Assembly (NCBI RefSeq): GCF_001557535.2
Contig: NZ_CP014307.1
Location: 1,488,001-1,552,000, forward strand
Length of the DNA: 64,000 nucleotides
Origin: Burkholderia sp. PAMC 26561
Lineage (GTDB): Bacteria; Pseudomonadota; Gammaproteobacteria; Burkholderiales; Burkholderiaceae
Direction of reading: 5' to 3'
The first letter of the stretch is position 1, and each line of letters starts with the position of its first letter. The notes beneath the pieces were generated by a model that saw only the letters and a program-made list of their open reading frames with translations, had not been told where the DNA came from and made no database searches. The position numbers and the translations under genes are program-made. This document shows positions 17,327 through 26,199 of this stretch, piece by piece.

Positions 17327-18445
17327 TCAGCCCTGAGCCGTTTCAAGTTCCCTTGCCCGGCTCTTGCTATCTTCCTTCGCCACAGCTGCGTGCACGACCG
17401 GCAGCAGGTCACGTCCATAAGCGAGTGCATCTTCAAGCGGATCGAAGCCGCGAATCAGGAACGTCGAAATCCCGAGCCGGTAATACTCGATCAACGCTTC
17501 CGTCACTTGCTCCGGCGTACCCACCAGCGAAGTCGAATTGCCCGCAGCCTTCGTCAGCGCAGCGATGCCCGTCCACAACCGCTTGTCCACAACGCTGCCT
17601 TTCGCCGCTTCAGCGAGCAGACGTTGCGAGCCGACGTTCTTCGGCTCGCTCGGACGGCGCGTGAAATTGGGGTTGCTGGTCACCACTTGCTTCGCCCGCT
17701 CGAGAATCGATTCCGCACGTGCCCACGCGGCATCTTCCGTAGCAGCGATGATCGGCCGCAGCGACAAGCTGAACCGGATTGCATGCTCGCGTCCATAAGG
17801 CCGGGCCGCTGCGCGCACGCGTTCGATGGTCTCCGCGACCTGCGCAAGCGATTCGCCCCAGAGCGCAAAGACATCGGCATGTTTGCCCGCGACCTGAATG
17901 GCCGCGTCTGACGATCCGCCGAAATACACCGGCAAATGCGGCTTCTGCACCGGGCGAATCAACGAGCGATGTCCACGTACTTTGTAGAACTCGCCGTCGT
18001 GATCGAAGGGCTTTTCGCTGGTCCACGATTGCTTGACGACATCGAGGTATTCATCGGTGCGTTTATAGCGGTCGTCATGTTCGAGGAAATCGCCGTCGCG
18101 TTGTTGTTCCGTGTCGTCGCCGCCGGAAATGATATGCACCGCGGTACGTCCCGCACTGAAATGATCGAGCGTGGCAAGCTGGCGCGCCGCCAGCGTCGGC
18201 GCAACAAAGCCCGGCCGATGTGCGAGCAGGATTCCAAGGCGCCTGGTCTGCTGCGCCACGAACGATGCAATCTGGAAGCCATCGGGCGATGCGCTCGAAT
18301 GCGCGATCAGCACGCGATCGAAGCCGCCATACTCATGTGCCTGTGCAACCGCCGCGATGTACGGCGGATTGACAGCGGGACCTTGCGGCAAGTGAATCTC
18401 GCTCGATTCCTGATGGCTGACATAGCCGATGAATTCAACGCTCAT
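17327..18445 (-). CDS. LLM-class flavin-dependent monooxygenase (SsuD-like)
   Basis: A 372-residue member of the bacterial luciferase-like family close to alkanesulfonate monooxygenase SsuD. Typical blocks are GFDRVLIAHSSASPDGFQ, LAHRPGFVAPTLAARQLATL, VHIISGGDDTEQQRDGDF, FDHDGEFYKVRG and PHLPVYFGGSSDAA. The enzyme should use reduced FMN and oxygen to desulfonate an organosulfur substrate in the cytoplasm. It is the last gene of a minus-strand sulfur-scavenging cluster and has a paralogue of 358 residues at 22397. No flavin reductase (SsuE) is seen nearby. The start at 18445 gives the conserved MSVEFIG opening. Confidence 0.88.
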   Translation of the reverse strand: MSVEFIGYVSHQESSEIHLPQGPAVNPPYIAAVAQAHEYGGFDRVLIAHSSASPDGFQIASFVAQQTRRLGILLAHRPGFVAPTLAARQLATLDHFSAGRTAVHIISGGDDTEQQRDGDFLEHDDRYKRTDEYLDVVKQSWTSEKPFDHDGEFYKVRGHRSLIRPVQKPHLPVYFGGSSDAAIQVAGKHADVFALWGESLAQVAETIERVRAAARPYGREHAIRFSLSLRPIIAATEDAAWARAESILERAKQVVTSNPNFTRRPSEPKNVGSQRLLAEAAKGSVVDKRLWTGIAALTKAAGNSTSLVGTPEQVTEALIEYYRLGISTFLIRGFDPLEDALAYGRDLLPVVHAAVAKEDSKSRARELETAQG

Positions 18446-18465
18446 GATGGTGTTTCCTCAAAAAA

Positions 18466-19668
18466 TTATGGAAGCGTGGCGAATGCGGCACGGCCGAGGG
18501 CGCCCAGCAGTGCGTCGTTTTGTGGCGTATGAATGCGCGAGCAAAGCACGTCGCGATGATGCCGTTCAAGCGCGTTGTTGCGGCTCAAACCCGGATTGCC
18601 GCTGGCCTCCACGGCAATCTCGACTGCGTTGATGGCGTTTTGCGTGACGAGAAATTTGATGGCAGGCGCTTCGTGCAGCGGCACGCGGCCTTGCGCGCCG
18701 GCATCGAGCAGCACGCGATTGTTGAGCAGCAACGCGTCGATGCGTCCCAGCGTCTGCTGGAAGCTGCCAAGACTCGACAACGGCGCGCCGAGGTTGGCCG
18801 GCGTGCGATCTGCAGCCCAATGCGCAAACCAGTCGCGCGCGGAGCGGGCAACGGCGTCATAGATGGATGAAAGCAACACGTTCATCCATAGCGTAGTGAG
18901 CGGATCCATGCCGGCGACATTGGCCTCGGGCAGATTCAGATCGACGGCCTGCGCTGCGGGAACGCCCACGTTTTCGAAGATCACTTCATGGCTGCCGGTC
19001 GCGCGCATGCCGAGATGATTCCACGGCTCGCCGAAACGAATCCCCGGCGTATCGCGATGCACGAGGAACGTGCCGACGCGCGGAGCGGGTTCGTCGGTGC
19101 GGCCCCATACGGCGAACCATGTCAGGCCCGGACTTCCCGTTGAATAGATCTTGCTGCCGTTGAGGATCCACGCATCGCCGGATTCATTCAGGCGTCCGAT
19201 GGTTCCCGGCAAGCCGCCACGCGATGGCGAACCGAGTTCCGGTTCAACGCGCAGCGAATTGATGAGCGCGCCGTTTTCAACGGCGTCGCGCGCAACCTGC
19301 TGCTTCAGTGCCTGAGGCCAGTTCGGATTGGCCTGCAAACGCAAATGGTAAAGCGATTGCATGACCAGGATCAGCGCGGTCGACGGCTCGCCACGCGCCA
19401 CGGCGTGGATCACCTTGCGTACTTGCGGCAGCGTTGCTTCGCGGCCACCGAGTGCACGCGGTACGGTCAACGCAAGCAGCCCCGCGCTTCGAAGGCGCGC
19501 GAGGTTGTCGTGCGGGAAGATCGCATCGTGATCGAGCGTGCCGGCCGTTGCCGCGAATTCCTGCGTGAGCGCGGCAAGCCATTTATCGGCGGCGGCGCTG
19601 TCGAGGTCGGCGAGGGCGTCCAGCACGGCTGGATCTTGAAGGTGGGAGTCCGGGTGCCGTACGGTCAT
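18466..19668 (-). CDS. acyl-CoA-dehydrogenase-family protein (SfnB/DszC-like monooxygenase)
   Basis: A 400-residue flavoprotein of the acyl-CoA dehydrogenase fold. It contains the N-terminal helical domain (FPHDNLARLRSAGLLALTVP), the beta domain (WILNGSKIYSTGSPGLTWFAVWG, MRATGSHEVIFENVGVP) and the C-terminal helical bundle (EASGNPGLSRNNALERHHRDV). The catalytic Glu of true dehydrogenases is not obvious, and the context with SsuD-like and SsuA-like genes matches the SfnB/DszC group that acts on sulfones and other organosulfur compounds with reduced flavin. The start at 19668 avoids overlap with the upstream gene and fits the family; the frame runs open to 19719. Confidence 0.85.
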   Translation of the reverse strand: MTVRHPDSHLQDPAVLDALADLDSAAADKWLAALTQEFAATAGTLDHDAIFPHDNLARLRSAGLLALTVPRALGGREATLPQVRKVIHAVARGEPSTALILVMQSLYHLRLQANPNWPQALKQQVARDAVENGALINSLRVEPELGSPSRGGLPGTIGRLNESGDAWILNGSKIYSTGSPGLTWFAVWGRTDEPAPRVGTFLVHRDTPGIRFGEPWNHLGMRATGSHEVIFENVGVPAAQAVDLNLPEANVAGMDPLTTLWMNVLLSSIYDAVARSARDWFAHWAADRTPANLGAPLSSLGSFQQTLGRIDALLLNNRVLLDAGAQGRVPLHEAPAIKFLVTQNAINAVEIAVEASGNPGLSRNNALERHHRDVLCSRIHTPQNDALLGALGRAAFATLP

Positions 19669-19678
19669 GGGAAATCCG

Positions 19679-20614
19679 TTAGTGCGCGGTGAATTGAGGA
19701 TCGAAGCTCGGGGTGACATCGAGCGTCGTCTTGATCACGCCCGCGCGGACGTACAGGTCAGCAGTGCGCTGCTGTTCGGTGATCACGGCTTTATCGATGG
19801 AGATGGGCTTCAACTGCGCGCGCTGGTACACGACCTTGAGGACATCGACAGGCAGGTGCGTGACACGCGACTGGATCGCCGCGACTTCGTCCGGATGCGT
19901 CAACGCCCAGCGCTGACCTTCTGCCACGCGATGCACGAAGTCATCGATCTGTGCCCGTTTGGTTGCGAGCGATGCATCGGTTGCAGCCTGGAAACTCAGC
20001 CCCGATGACAGACCCACGCCGTTCGCCACGCTGCGATTCTTGTCACGCAATTCGCCGAGCGCAACGTAAGGGTCCCATGTGGACCACGCATCGACGTTGC
20101 CTGATTCCAGCGCCGACTTCGCATCGGCGGGTTGCATGTATTGGAGGGTGACATCGGAGAGCCTGATGCCCGCGCGTTCGAGCGTCGCAACAACAAGATA
20201 ATGGCCGATCGAACCGCGCGTGGTCGCGATGCGTTTGCCCTTGAGATCAGCCGCGCTTTTGATGGACGACCCTTCCGGTACTAGGATCGCAAGATCGACG
20301 GGCGTCGACCGGGTAGCGGCCACTGCACGAACGCGCGCGCCTGCGGCGTAGGCGAAGATCAAGGGGGCATCGCCGAGGCCGCCTACATCGATTGCGCCTG
20401 CGTTCAAAGCCTCACCCAGTGGCTGGGCAGCGGGAAAGTTGAACCACTCGATCTTGTATGGGACGTCTTTCAACTGACCCGATGCTTCCAGGATGCCGCG
20501 CGTTTGCAACTGCTGGTCGCCGACTTTCAAAACAGTTTCAGCATTCGATGCAAGCGGCCAGAGTGCTGTGAATGCAGTCAGCGCGGCGATCGACAGGAGA
20601 CTGCGTCGTTTCAT
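19679..20614 (-). CDS. aliphatic sulfonate ABC transporter substrate-binding protein (SsuA-like)
   Basis: A 311-residue periplasmic binding protein with a signal peptide (MKRRSLLSIAALTAFTALWPLASNA). The mature part has IEWFNFPAAQPLGEALNAGAIDVGGLGDAPLIFAYAAG, KGKRIATTRGSIGHYLVVATLERAG and NVDAWSTWDPYVALGE, all characteristic of SsuA/TauA-type sulfonate receptors. It lies 10 bases from the SfnB-like gene. No SsuB ATPase or SsuC permease gene is present in the window, so this receptor must use a transporter encoded elsewhere. Confidence 0.9.
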   Translation of the reverse strand: MKRRSLLSIAALTAFTALWPLASNAETVLKVGDQQLQTRGILEASGQLKDVPYKIEWFNFPAAQPLGEALNAGAIDVGGLGDAPLIFAYAAGARVRAVAATRSTPVDLAILVPEGSSIKSAADLKGKRIATTRGSIGHYLVVATLERAGIRLSDVTLQYMQPADAKSALESGNVDAWSTWDPYVALGELRDKNRSVANGVGLSSGLSFQAATDASLATKRAQIDDFVHRVAEGQRWALTHPDEVAAIQSRVTHLPVDVLKVVYQRAQLKPISIDKAVITEQQRTADLYVRAGVIKTTLDVTPSFDPQFTAH

Positions 20615-20745
20615 GAATCATCCATGCAAGAGAAAAGATTCACGATACGGACCGCCGCGACATTAGACAAACGCATTGTTCTGCTTTGCTAATCGTCGAG
20701 ATTGGAATGAAGCGCGCTCGGCCCGCACGCGTCATTCCGCTGGCG

Positions 20746-22335
20746 TTAGATCACAAAAAAGCCGTGCGTGCCATCGCGCTCCAACTGTGCGACGAGACCG
20801 TATTCCCATTCGAGGTACGCGTTCATTGCATCATGTGGCGCGTCGGTGCCTTCATAAGGCCGCCTGTATCTGTCGATACGGGGTGACGCCAGATGCGTCT
20901 CGCCTTTTTCGAGCGGCAAGCCGGCCGCAATCCACGACGCTGTACCGCCTTCGAGCAACAACACGGGCTTGCCGGTCAGCGCCGCGACATCGGGTCCGGC
21001 AAACGCGGCCAGCGCGCTCGACGCGCACGTGACCACATATTGCTTCGCGTCGGGCAATGCGGGCAGGTCCTCGGGCAAGCGCGAGCGGACGGCCCACCAT
21101 GCGCCGGGAATATGCCCCTTCACATGATTGGCGCTCGCCGTGAAGTCGAGCACGATGGTCCGGCTCGCTGACTCGTCGAGCACCGCAGCGAGGTCTTTTG
21201 CAGTGATCGTTGGAAGCGGCGAAGGTTGCGCCTTCGCGCCGCGCCACGGACCCCGTTCAGTTAGCGCAGCGTTGCTTGAATCGTCGATGACATGAACGTC
21301 GTTGTTCATCTGCGCGAGCCACGATGCCGTCATGTTGGCGCGTACGCCGTCGTCATCGAAGAGCACGATGCGCGCGCCGCGAACCGGTGCGAACATCTCG
21401 GTTTCCTGCACGAGCTGGCCGCCCGGCGCGCCCTGAAAACCTGCAGCATGCGCATGCTCGTATTCGGCGGGCGTGCGCACATCGAAGCGATACGTCGTGC
21501 GTGTCGGATCTTCCGCCCAGCTTTGAGCGTCCGCAAAAGTCGTGCGCTTCACGCCTGCGCGATCTGCCACCGAGCGTGCAGATTTGCGCGATGCATCGTC
21601 GGCGCGGCCATCATCGATAGCGAACTGATTGGCGCTGCCATGTGCGAGCGTCTGCCCTGCAAGCAACCAGCCGATCGTGCCATTGCGCAGAGCCGATACC
21701 GGGTTCGGCAGTCCCGCGTTCACGAGCGACTGCGTGCCGATGATGCTGCGCGTACGCCCCGCGCAATTCACGATCACGCGTGTATTCGGATCGGGCACAA
21801 GCGCGCGGGCGCGCAACACCAGTTCGGCGCCCGGCACGCTGATGCTGCCGGGAATGTTCATCGTCTGGTATTCGTCGTAGCGGCGCGCGTCGAGCACGAC
21901 CACCTCCTCGCCGCTTTTCAGCAACGCATCGACTGCTTCCGCCGATAACGCCGGCGTATGCTGCTTCGCTTCCACGAATTCGCCGAATGCCTTGCTTGGC
22001 ACGTTGACGTCCCGGAATACTTCGCCGCCTGCGCGTTCCCAACCTTTCAGGCCGCCATCGAAAACGGAAACTTCGGAAAACCCGAGCGCTTCAAAACGGT
22101 TTGCTGCGCGTTGCGCGAGACCTTCGCCGTCATCGAGAAGAACGATCGGCACGCTCTTGCGCGGCAGCTTGGTCAGCGCATCGAGTTCGATTTTCGACAG
22201 CGGCAGGTTGGCCGCAAAGAGCGGATGACGCTGTGCGTGCGGATCTTCTTCGCGTACATCGAGAAAGGCGATTTCGCGTTTGGACAGCAGGGCGTCGCGC
22301 ACGTCGTCGAAACTGCGCAGGGGGGTGTCGCTCAT
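20746..22335 (-). CDS. rhodanese-like protein with four tandem rhodanese domains
   Basis: A 529-residue cytoplasmic protein containing four rhodanese repeats, roughly at residues 9-115, 130-230, 265-370 and 385-480. Domains 2 and 4 carry a cysteine at the active-site loop (VNCAGRTRS; VTCASSALA), while domains 1 and 3 have aspartate there (LLDDGEGLAQR; LFDDDGVRAN) and look inactive. Rhodaneses transfer sulfane sulfur as a cysteine persulfide. Within the organosulfur cluster it may handle sulfite, thiosulfate or persulfide released by the monooxygenases; that link is inferred. The start at 22335 has AAGGAACGA upstream and gives a conserved-looking MSDTPLRSF opening. Confidence 0.85.
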   Translation of the reverse strand: MSDTPLRSFDDVRDALLSKREIAFLDVREEDPHAQRHPLFAANLPLSKIELDALTKLPRKSVPIVLLDDGEGLAQRAANRFEALGFSEVSVFDGGLKGWERAGGEVFRDVNVPSKAFGEFVEAKQHTPALSAEAVDALLKSGEEVVVLDARRYDEYQTMNIPGSISVPGAELVLRARALVPDPNTRVIVNCAGRTRSIIGTQSLVNAGLPNPVSALRNGTIGWLLAGQTLAHGSANQFAIDDGRADDASRKSARSVADRAGVKRTTFADAQSWAEDPTRTTYRFDVRTPAEYEHAHAAGFQGAPGGQLVQETEMFAPVRGARIVLFDDDGVRANMTASWLAQMNNDVHVIDDSSNAALTERGPWRGAKAQPSPLPTITAKDLAAVLDESASRTIVLDFTASANHVKGHIPGAWWAVRSRLPEDLPALPDAKQYVVTCASSALAAFAGPDVAALTGKPVLLLEGGTASWIAAGLPLEKGETHLASPRIDRYRRPYEGTDAPHDAMNAYLEWEYGLVAQLERDGTHGFFVI

Positions 22336-22396
22336 GAATGAAGTCGTTCCTTCGGGAGGTTCGAAAACGGGTGATGTAGCCGGAAGCGGGGACGCG

Positions 22397-23473
22397 TCAA
22401 GCTGCGTGCGCAACACGCGATGTCAGTTCGCGCGTGAGCGGAATCAGTTCGCGGCCGTAGTCGAGCGCGTCTTCGAGCGGATCGAAGCCGCGAATGAGGA
22501 AGGTGGTGACGCCGAGAGCGTGATACTCGGCCAGTGTCTCGGCGACTTGCGAAGGCGTGCCCACGAGCGCCGTTGAATTCGACCGTCCGCCGATCTCTTT
22601 TGCCACGCCGGTCCAGAGCCGGTCATCGGCACGCACGCCGTCGCCCGCTGCCGCAAGCAGGCGCCGTGCGCCTTCGCTTTGCTGAGGCGTCGCTTCGCCC
22701 AGGCCTTGTTCGGCACGCAGCCGCCGTGTCTCGGCGAGGATATGTTCCGCACGTTCCCACGCGGCCTTTTCAGTAGCCGCGAGAATCGGCCGGAACGAAA
22801 CCGAGAAGCGCACGTTGCGTCCGTGTTTGGCCGCTTCCGCGCGAACCCGTGTCACCTGTTCGTGAACCTGGTCCTTCGATTCACCCCAAAGTGCGTAGAC
22901 GTCTGCGTGCTTGCCCGCGACTTCAAGCGCCGGCGCCGATGCACCGCCGAAGTAGATCGGCACGTAAGGCGCCTGCCTTGGCTTGACTTCGGAGAATGCT
23001 TGTTCGAAGCGGTAATAGCGGCCGTCATGATCGAACGGTTTCGATTCGGTCCACACGCGGCGCAGGATTTGCAGATATTCGTCGGTGCGTGCGTAGCGTT
23101 CATCGTGCGAAAGAAAATCGCCGTCGCGGCGTTGTTCAATATCGCTGCCACCGGAAATGAAGTGGACTGCGAGCCGCCCGCCGCTCAACTGGTCGAGCGT
23201 GGCGAGTTGCCGTGCGGCGAGCGTCGGCGCGACGAAACCCGGCCGGTGCGCGAGCATGAAATGGATGCGCTCAGTGACGCCAGCCGCGTAGGCGACGGTC
23301 AGCATGGCGTCGGGGCTTGTGGATTGATAGGGCACGAGAATGCGGTCGAAGCCGGCTTTTTCGTGCGCCTGGGCAAAGTCGCGCGTATAGCCGATATCGA
23401 TAGCCGGGCCACGCGCCAAGTGTGTTTCCGAGACCTTCTGCTGCTGGATCATGCCGATGAATTCGACGCTCAC
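22397..23473 (-). CDS. LLM-class flavin-dependent monooxygenase (SsuD/SfnG-like)
   Basis: A 358-residue paralogue of the protein at 17327, with the same blocks: FDRILVPYQSTSPDAML, LAHRPGFVAPTLAARQLATL, VHFISGGSDIEQRRDGDF, FDHDGRYYRFE and VPIYFGGASAPALEVAGKH. It should be an FMNH2-dependent organosulfur monooxygenase with a different substrate preference. The start is the GTG at 23473: GAGGAG lies 9-10 bases upstream and the resulting VSVEFIG matches the MSVEFIG opening of the paralogue. An ATG further upstream at 23566 would add a non-conserved leader. This is the first gene of the minus-strand sulfur cluster. Confidence 0.88.
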   Translation of the reverse strand: MSVEFIGMIQQQKVSETHLARGPAIDIGYTRDFAQAHEKAGFDRILVPYQSTSPDAMLTVAYAAGVTERIHFMLAHRPGFVAPTLAARQLATLDQLSGGRLAVHFISGGSDIEQRRDGDFLSHDERYARTDEYLQILRRVWTESKPFDHDGRYYRFEQAFSEVKPRQAPYVPIYFGGASAPALEVAGKHADVYALWGESKDQVHEQVTRVRAEAAKHGRNVRFSVSFRPILAATEKAAWERAEHILAETRRLRAEQGLGEATPQQSEGARRLLAAAGDGVRADDRLWTGVAKEIGGRSNSTALVGTPSQVAETLAEYHALGVTTFLIRGFDPLEDALDYGRELIPLTRELTSRVAHAA

Positions 23474-23795
23474 GAACGCTGCTCCTCGTTGAATCACACT
23501 GTGAGGCAGTGCGCGAAGAAACGCTTCATGACGCCTGCCGAGTGTCTTGAAGGCTAACATCGGCATAGGCAGATCTTAAATATCAATACGAGCTAAACAT
23601 ATCGGAAAGGAGGGGTTGGAGGCGTCGTTTGGACGTAAATAAAAAGTGTTCTAGCCGCCATAGCAGCCAGTTGAAAATTGAAATCATCGGCCGGATTGTG
23701 TCAAAAAATAGAAAACTAGGAGTTTTCGTATATTCGGCGAGCAGGGTCGAGCCTACAGTTGCCGCCAACTTAGAGGCCAATTTGACCGACAGACC
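23474..23795. other. 322-base AT-richer divergent region before vgrG
   Basis: This region separates the divergent monooxygenase gene and vgrG, so it should hold promoters for both. It is clearly AT-richer than its flanks. A short hairpin GAAAACT-AGG-AGTTTTC sits at 23711-23727 and could be an operator or a transcript stem. No convincing open frame was seen on either strand. Confidence 0.5.
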
Positions 23796-26195
23796 ATGTC
23801 AAGGGTCTTCGGCGGCCTGGATGCCAACAATCCGAGACCCGCATCAATGCAGCCGACCGTCAGACACTTCTTTGCCAATCCAAACCATGTTACCAACCGC
23901 TACGCAGTAGAGATCCCCGGTACGGACCTTTCGCTGTCCATTGTCAAATACGAGTTGATCGAGCGTTTTAACGAGCCGTTCATTGTCAACATCTTGGTTA
24001 CCTCGCAGAACATGGCGATCTCCGGTGCCGAAACTATTGGCCGTTGGTCCACCTTCCATATAGATGCGGCGGCGTCATTCACGTGGTCGAACACCCCTGA
24101 AGTGGAACGGTTACGAACGCTGCATGGTGTGGTTACCCAATGGGAGCACGTATCCTCGAGCATTGAAGAGGCGACGTACCGTCTATGCATTCAGCCTCGA
24201 TTCGCGCTGCTGTGTCAGACCACCGACTCCCGCGTGTTCCTCAACGCCACGCTCAAGGAAATCATCAACGAGTCAATTGTCGACAAGAATGTTTTCAATC
24301 ACTGGGATATTGAATGGCAGTTGGAGGATAAGGAGCAGACCTTCGAACAGATCCTCATGTACGAGGAATCGGTCGAGGCGTTCGTCTCGCGGTTGTGCCG
24401 CAAGTACGGCGTCTACTACTACTTCAAGCAATCGGACGATCAAAACGGCGCTCGCCGGGACACGATCGTGTTCGGCGATTCGGCGAAGGGATATGTTCGC
24501 GCTCTCGAGATGCCGGTGCTGGGTGAATCGGGGCTAACGAACACCGGACAGGAATCGATTCATACGCTGCGTACCTTACGTACGACAGTGCCCGAAGTCA
24601 TCAGCCTGTGGGAACACAACTACCGTATTCCGGAAGACCCACTGAAGGCCGAGGCGAGGACTGCATTCGAAGATCGCTCGGTCATAGGCACGATTCGGCG
24701 AAGCAATGAACATCATGGATCGCAAGCCGACGGGGAAACGGTTGCAAACCTCCGTCGTGAAGAGCAAATCGCCCGCCAGACAATCTATGCCGGGACAAGC
24801 AATGTTGTTGGCTTGACGCCCGGAACAGTCGTGCGACTCACTAATCGGGAGCTGCCAGATGCGAAGTATGGGCTGGTAATTACATCGATGACAAGTAGCG
24901 GTGCTCGTGGCAAGTCATTCGTGAACGAGTTCGAAGCGATCCCATCGCATCTGCCATATCGGCCAGAATACCTCCCGCAAAAACACTGGCGCTGGATGCC
25001 GGGACCTGTGATGGCAGTAATCGAATCGCAATATACCGACGAGTACGCCCACCCGGACGAATACGGTCGCTATCCGTTGAAGTTTGGCTTCGACTGGCGC
25101 GAGACAAAACCGGGTTTCAGCAGTGCGCCGCTACGCCTCCTACGAAGTGCCGCGTCCTTCACGGGCGGTTCGCATGACCCGCTTTTGCCGGGCACTGAGG
25201 TTCGTGTGGACTTCACCGGTGGGGATATTGATCGTCCAGTGATCGTGGGTGCTGTGCATGATTTTCAACGCACCGACGTTGTGTACGACCGTGAAGGATG
25301 GAATACGCGTTCAATATGGCGTTCTCCATTGCGCCGCAATGATGTACGCATGGAGGATTACAAGGGGCGCGAAGGCGTCAAGGTTGCGACGGTTTTTCAA
25401 AAAACGTCGGTGAGCTTAGGGTTGCTGGTCGATAGCGAGAAAAAAGAACGCGGTCAGGGACTTGAAGCCGTGACGCAAGGCTGGGCGTCGCTGCGTGGTG
25501 CGAAAGGCGTGCTGGTGTCCGCTGACGGATTGACTGGCTCAAGTGCACCTCAACTTGAGATGCAGGCGGCATTGGCGCAGCTTCGGTCGGCACTTGCAAA
25601 CGTGACATCTCTGGTCGATGCCAGCACGACTGCGGGTGCAACGCCGGCCGATAAAATGACTCAAGCAAGCCTTAAAGATGCTCTCACCCAGCTGAAAGAT
25701 GCTGGCCTCATTGCAAGTGCACCTGCCGGCATTGCTTTGGCTACACCACGTTCTATCCAGCAAGCCGCAGATCAGAACGTGATGCTGACGGCAGGCAAGC
25801 ATGTCGACATAAGCGCCGTTAAACGATTCACACTCGCTGCAGGTGATTTGATCTCCATATGCGCACACAAGCTCGGCATTAAGCTCTTTGCTGCCAAAGG
25901 CAAGGTCGAAATTCAGGCGCAAAACGATGGACTCGATTTATTTGCTTCAAAGCAAGTTCACGTGGCCAGTGCTGAAGAGGACGTGCTGATCGCTGCGCGC
26001 AGTAAGGCGGTCATGACGAGCGGCGGTGCGTACATCAAGTTTGAGGACGGCATCGGCAAAATTGTTTGTCCTGGTGGCTTCACGATCAAGGCGGCGTCGT
26101 TCAAGTTCGAGGGACCTGACGGTTTTGCAATTCCGTTGCCGGTTCTTCCAAAGAGCGATTTTAAGCCGACCGCATCCTACAAACTTACTCGTTAA
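23796..26195 (+). CDS. vgrG: type VI secretion tip protein TssI/VgrG
   Basis: A 799-residue VgrG, the trimeric spike that tips the type VI needle and carries effectors. It has the N-terminal gp27-like part (LHGVVTQWEHVSSSIEEATYRLCIQPRFALL, YGVYYYFKQ), the gp5/OB-fold segment (YTDEYAHPDEYGRYPLKFGFDWR, LPGTEVRVDFTGGDIDRPVIVGAVHD) and a C-terminal DUF2345 needle extension from about residue 560 on (ATPRSIQQAADQNVMLTAGK, GGFTIKAASFKFEGPDG). The effector gene follows 4 bases after the stop, the typical cargo arrangement. The start at 23796 lacks a strong ribosome site; an in-frame ATG at 23847 is an alternative. Confidence 0.95.
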   Translation: MSRVFGGLDANNPRPASMQPTVRHFFANPNHVTNRYAVEIPGTDLSLSIVKYELIERFNEPFIVNILVTSQNMAISGAETIGRWSTFHIDAAASFTWSNTPEVERLRTLHGVVTQWEHVSSSIEEATYRLCIQPRFALLCQTTDSRVFLNATLKEIINESIVDKNVFNHWDIEWQLEDKEQTFEQILMYEESVEAFVSRLCRKYGVYYYFKQSDDQNGARRDTIVFGDSAKGYVRALEMPVLGESGLTNTGQESIHTLRTLRTTVPEVISLWEHNYRIPEDPLKAEARTAFEDRSVIGTIRRSNEHHGSQADGETVANLRREEQIARQTIYAGTSNVVGLTPGTVVRLTNRELPDAKYGLVITSMTSSGARGKSFVNEFEAIPSHLPYRPEYLPQKHWRWMPGPVMAVIESQYTDEYAHPDEYGRYPLKFGFDWRETKPGFSSAPLRLLRSAASFTGGSHDPLLPGTEVRVDFTGGDIDRPVIVGAVHDFQRTDVVYDREGWNTRSIWRSPLRRNDVRMEDYKGREGVKVATVFQKTSVSLGLLVDSEKKERGQGLEAVTQGWASLRGAKGVLVSADGLTGSSAPQLEMQAALAQLRSALANVTSLVDASTTAGATPADKMTQASLKDALTQLKDAGLIASAPAGIALATPRSIQQAADQNVMLTAGKHVDISAVKRFTLAAGDLISICAHKLGIKLFAAKGKVEIQAQNDGLDLFASKQVHVASAEEDVLIAARSKAVMTSGGAYIKFEDGIGKIVCPGGFTIKAASFKFEGPDGFAIPLPVLPKSDFKPTASYKLTR

Positions 26196-26199
26196 AGCC

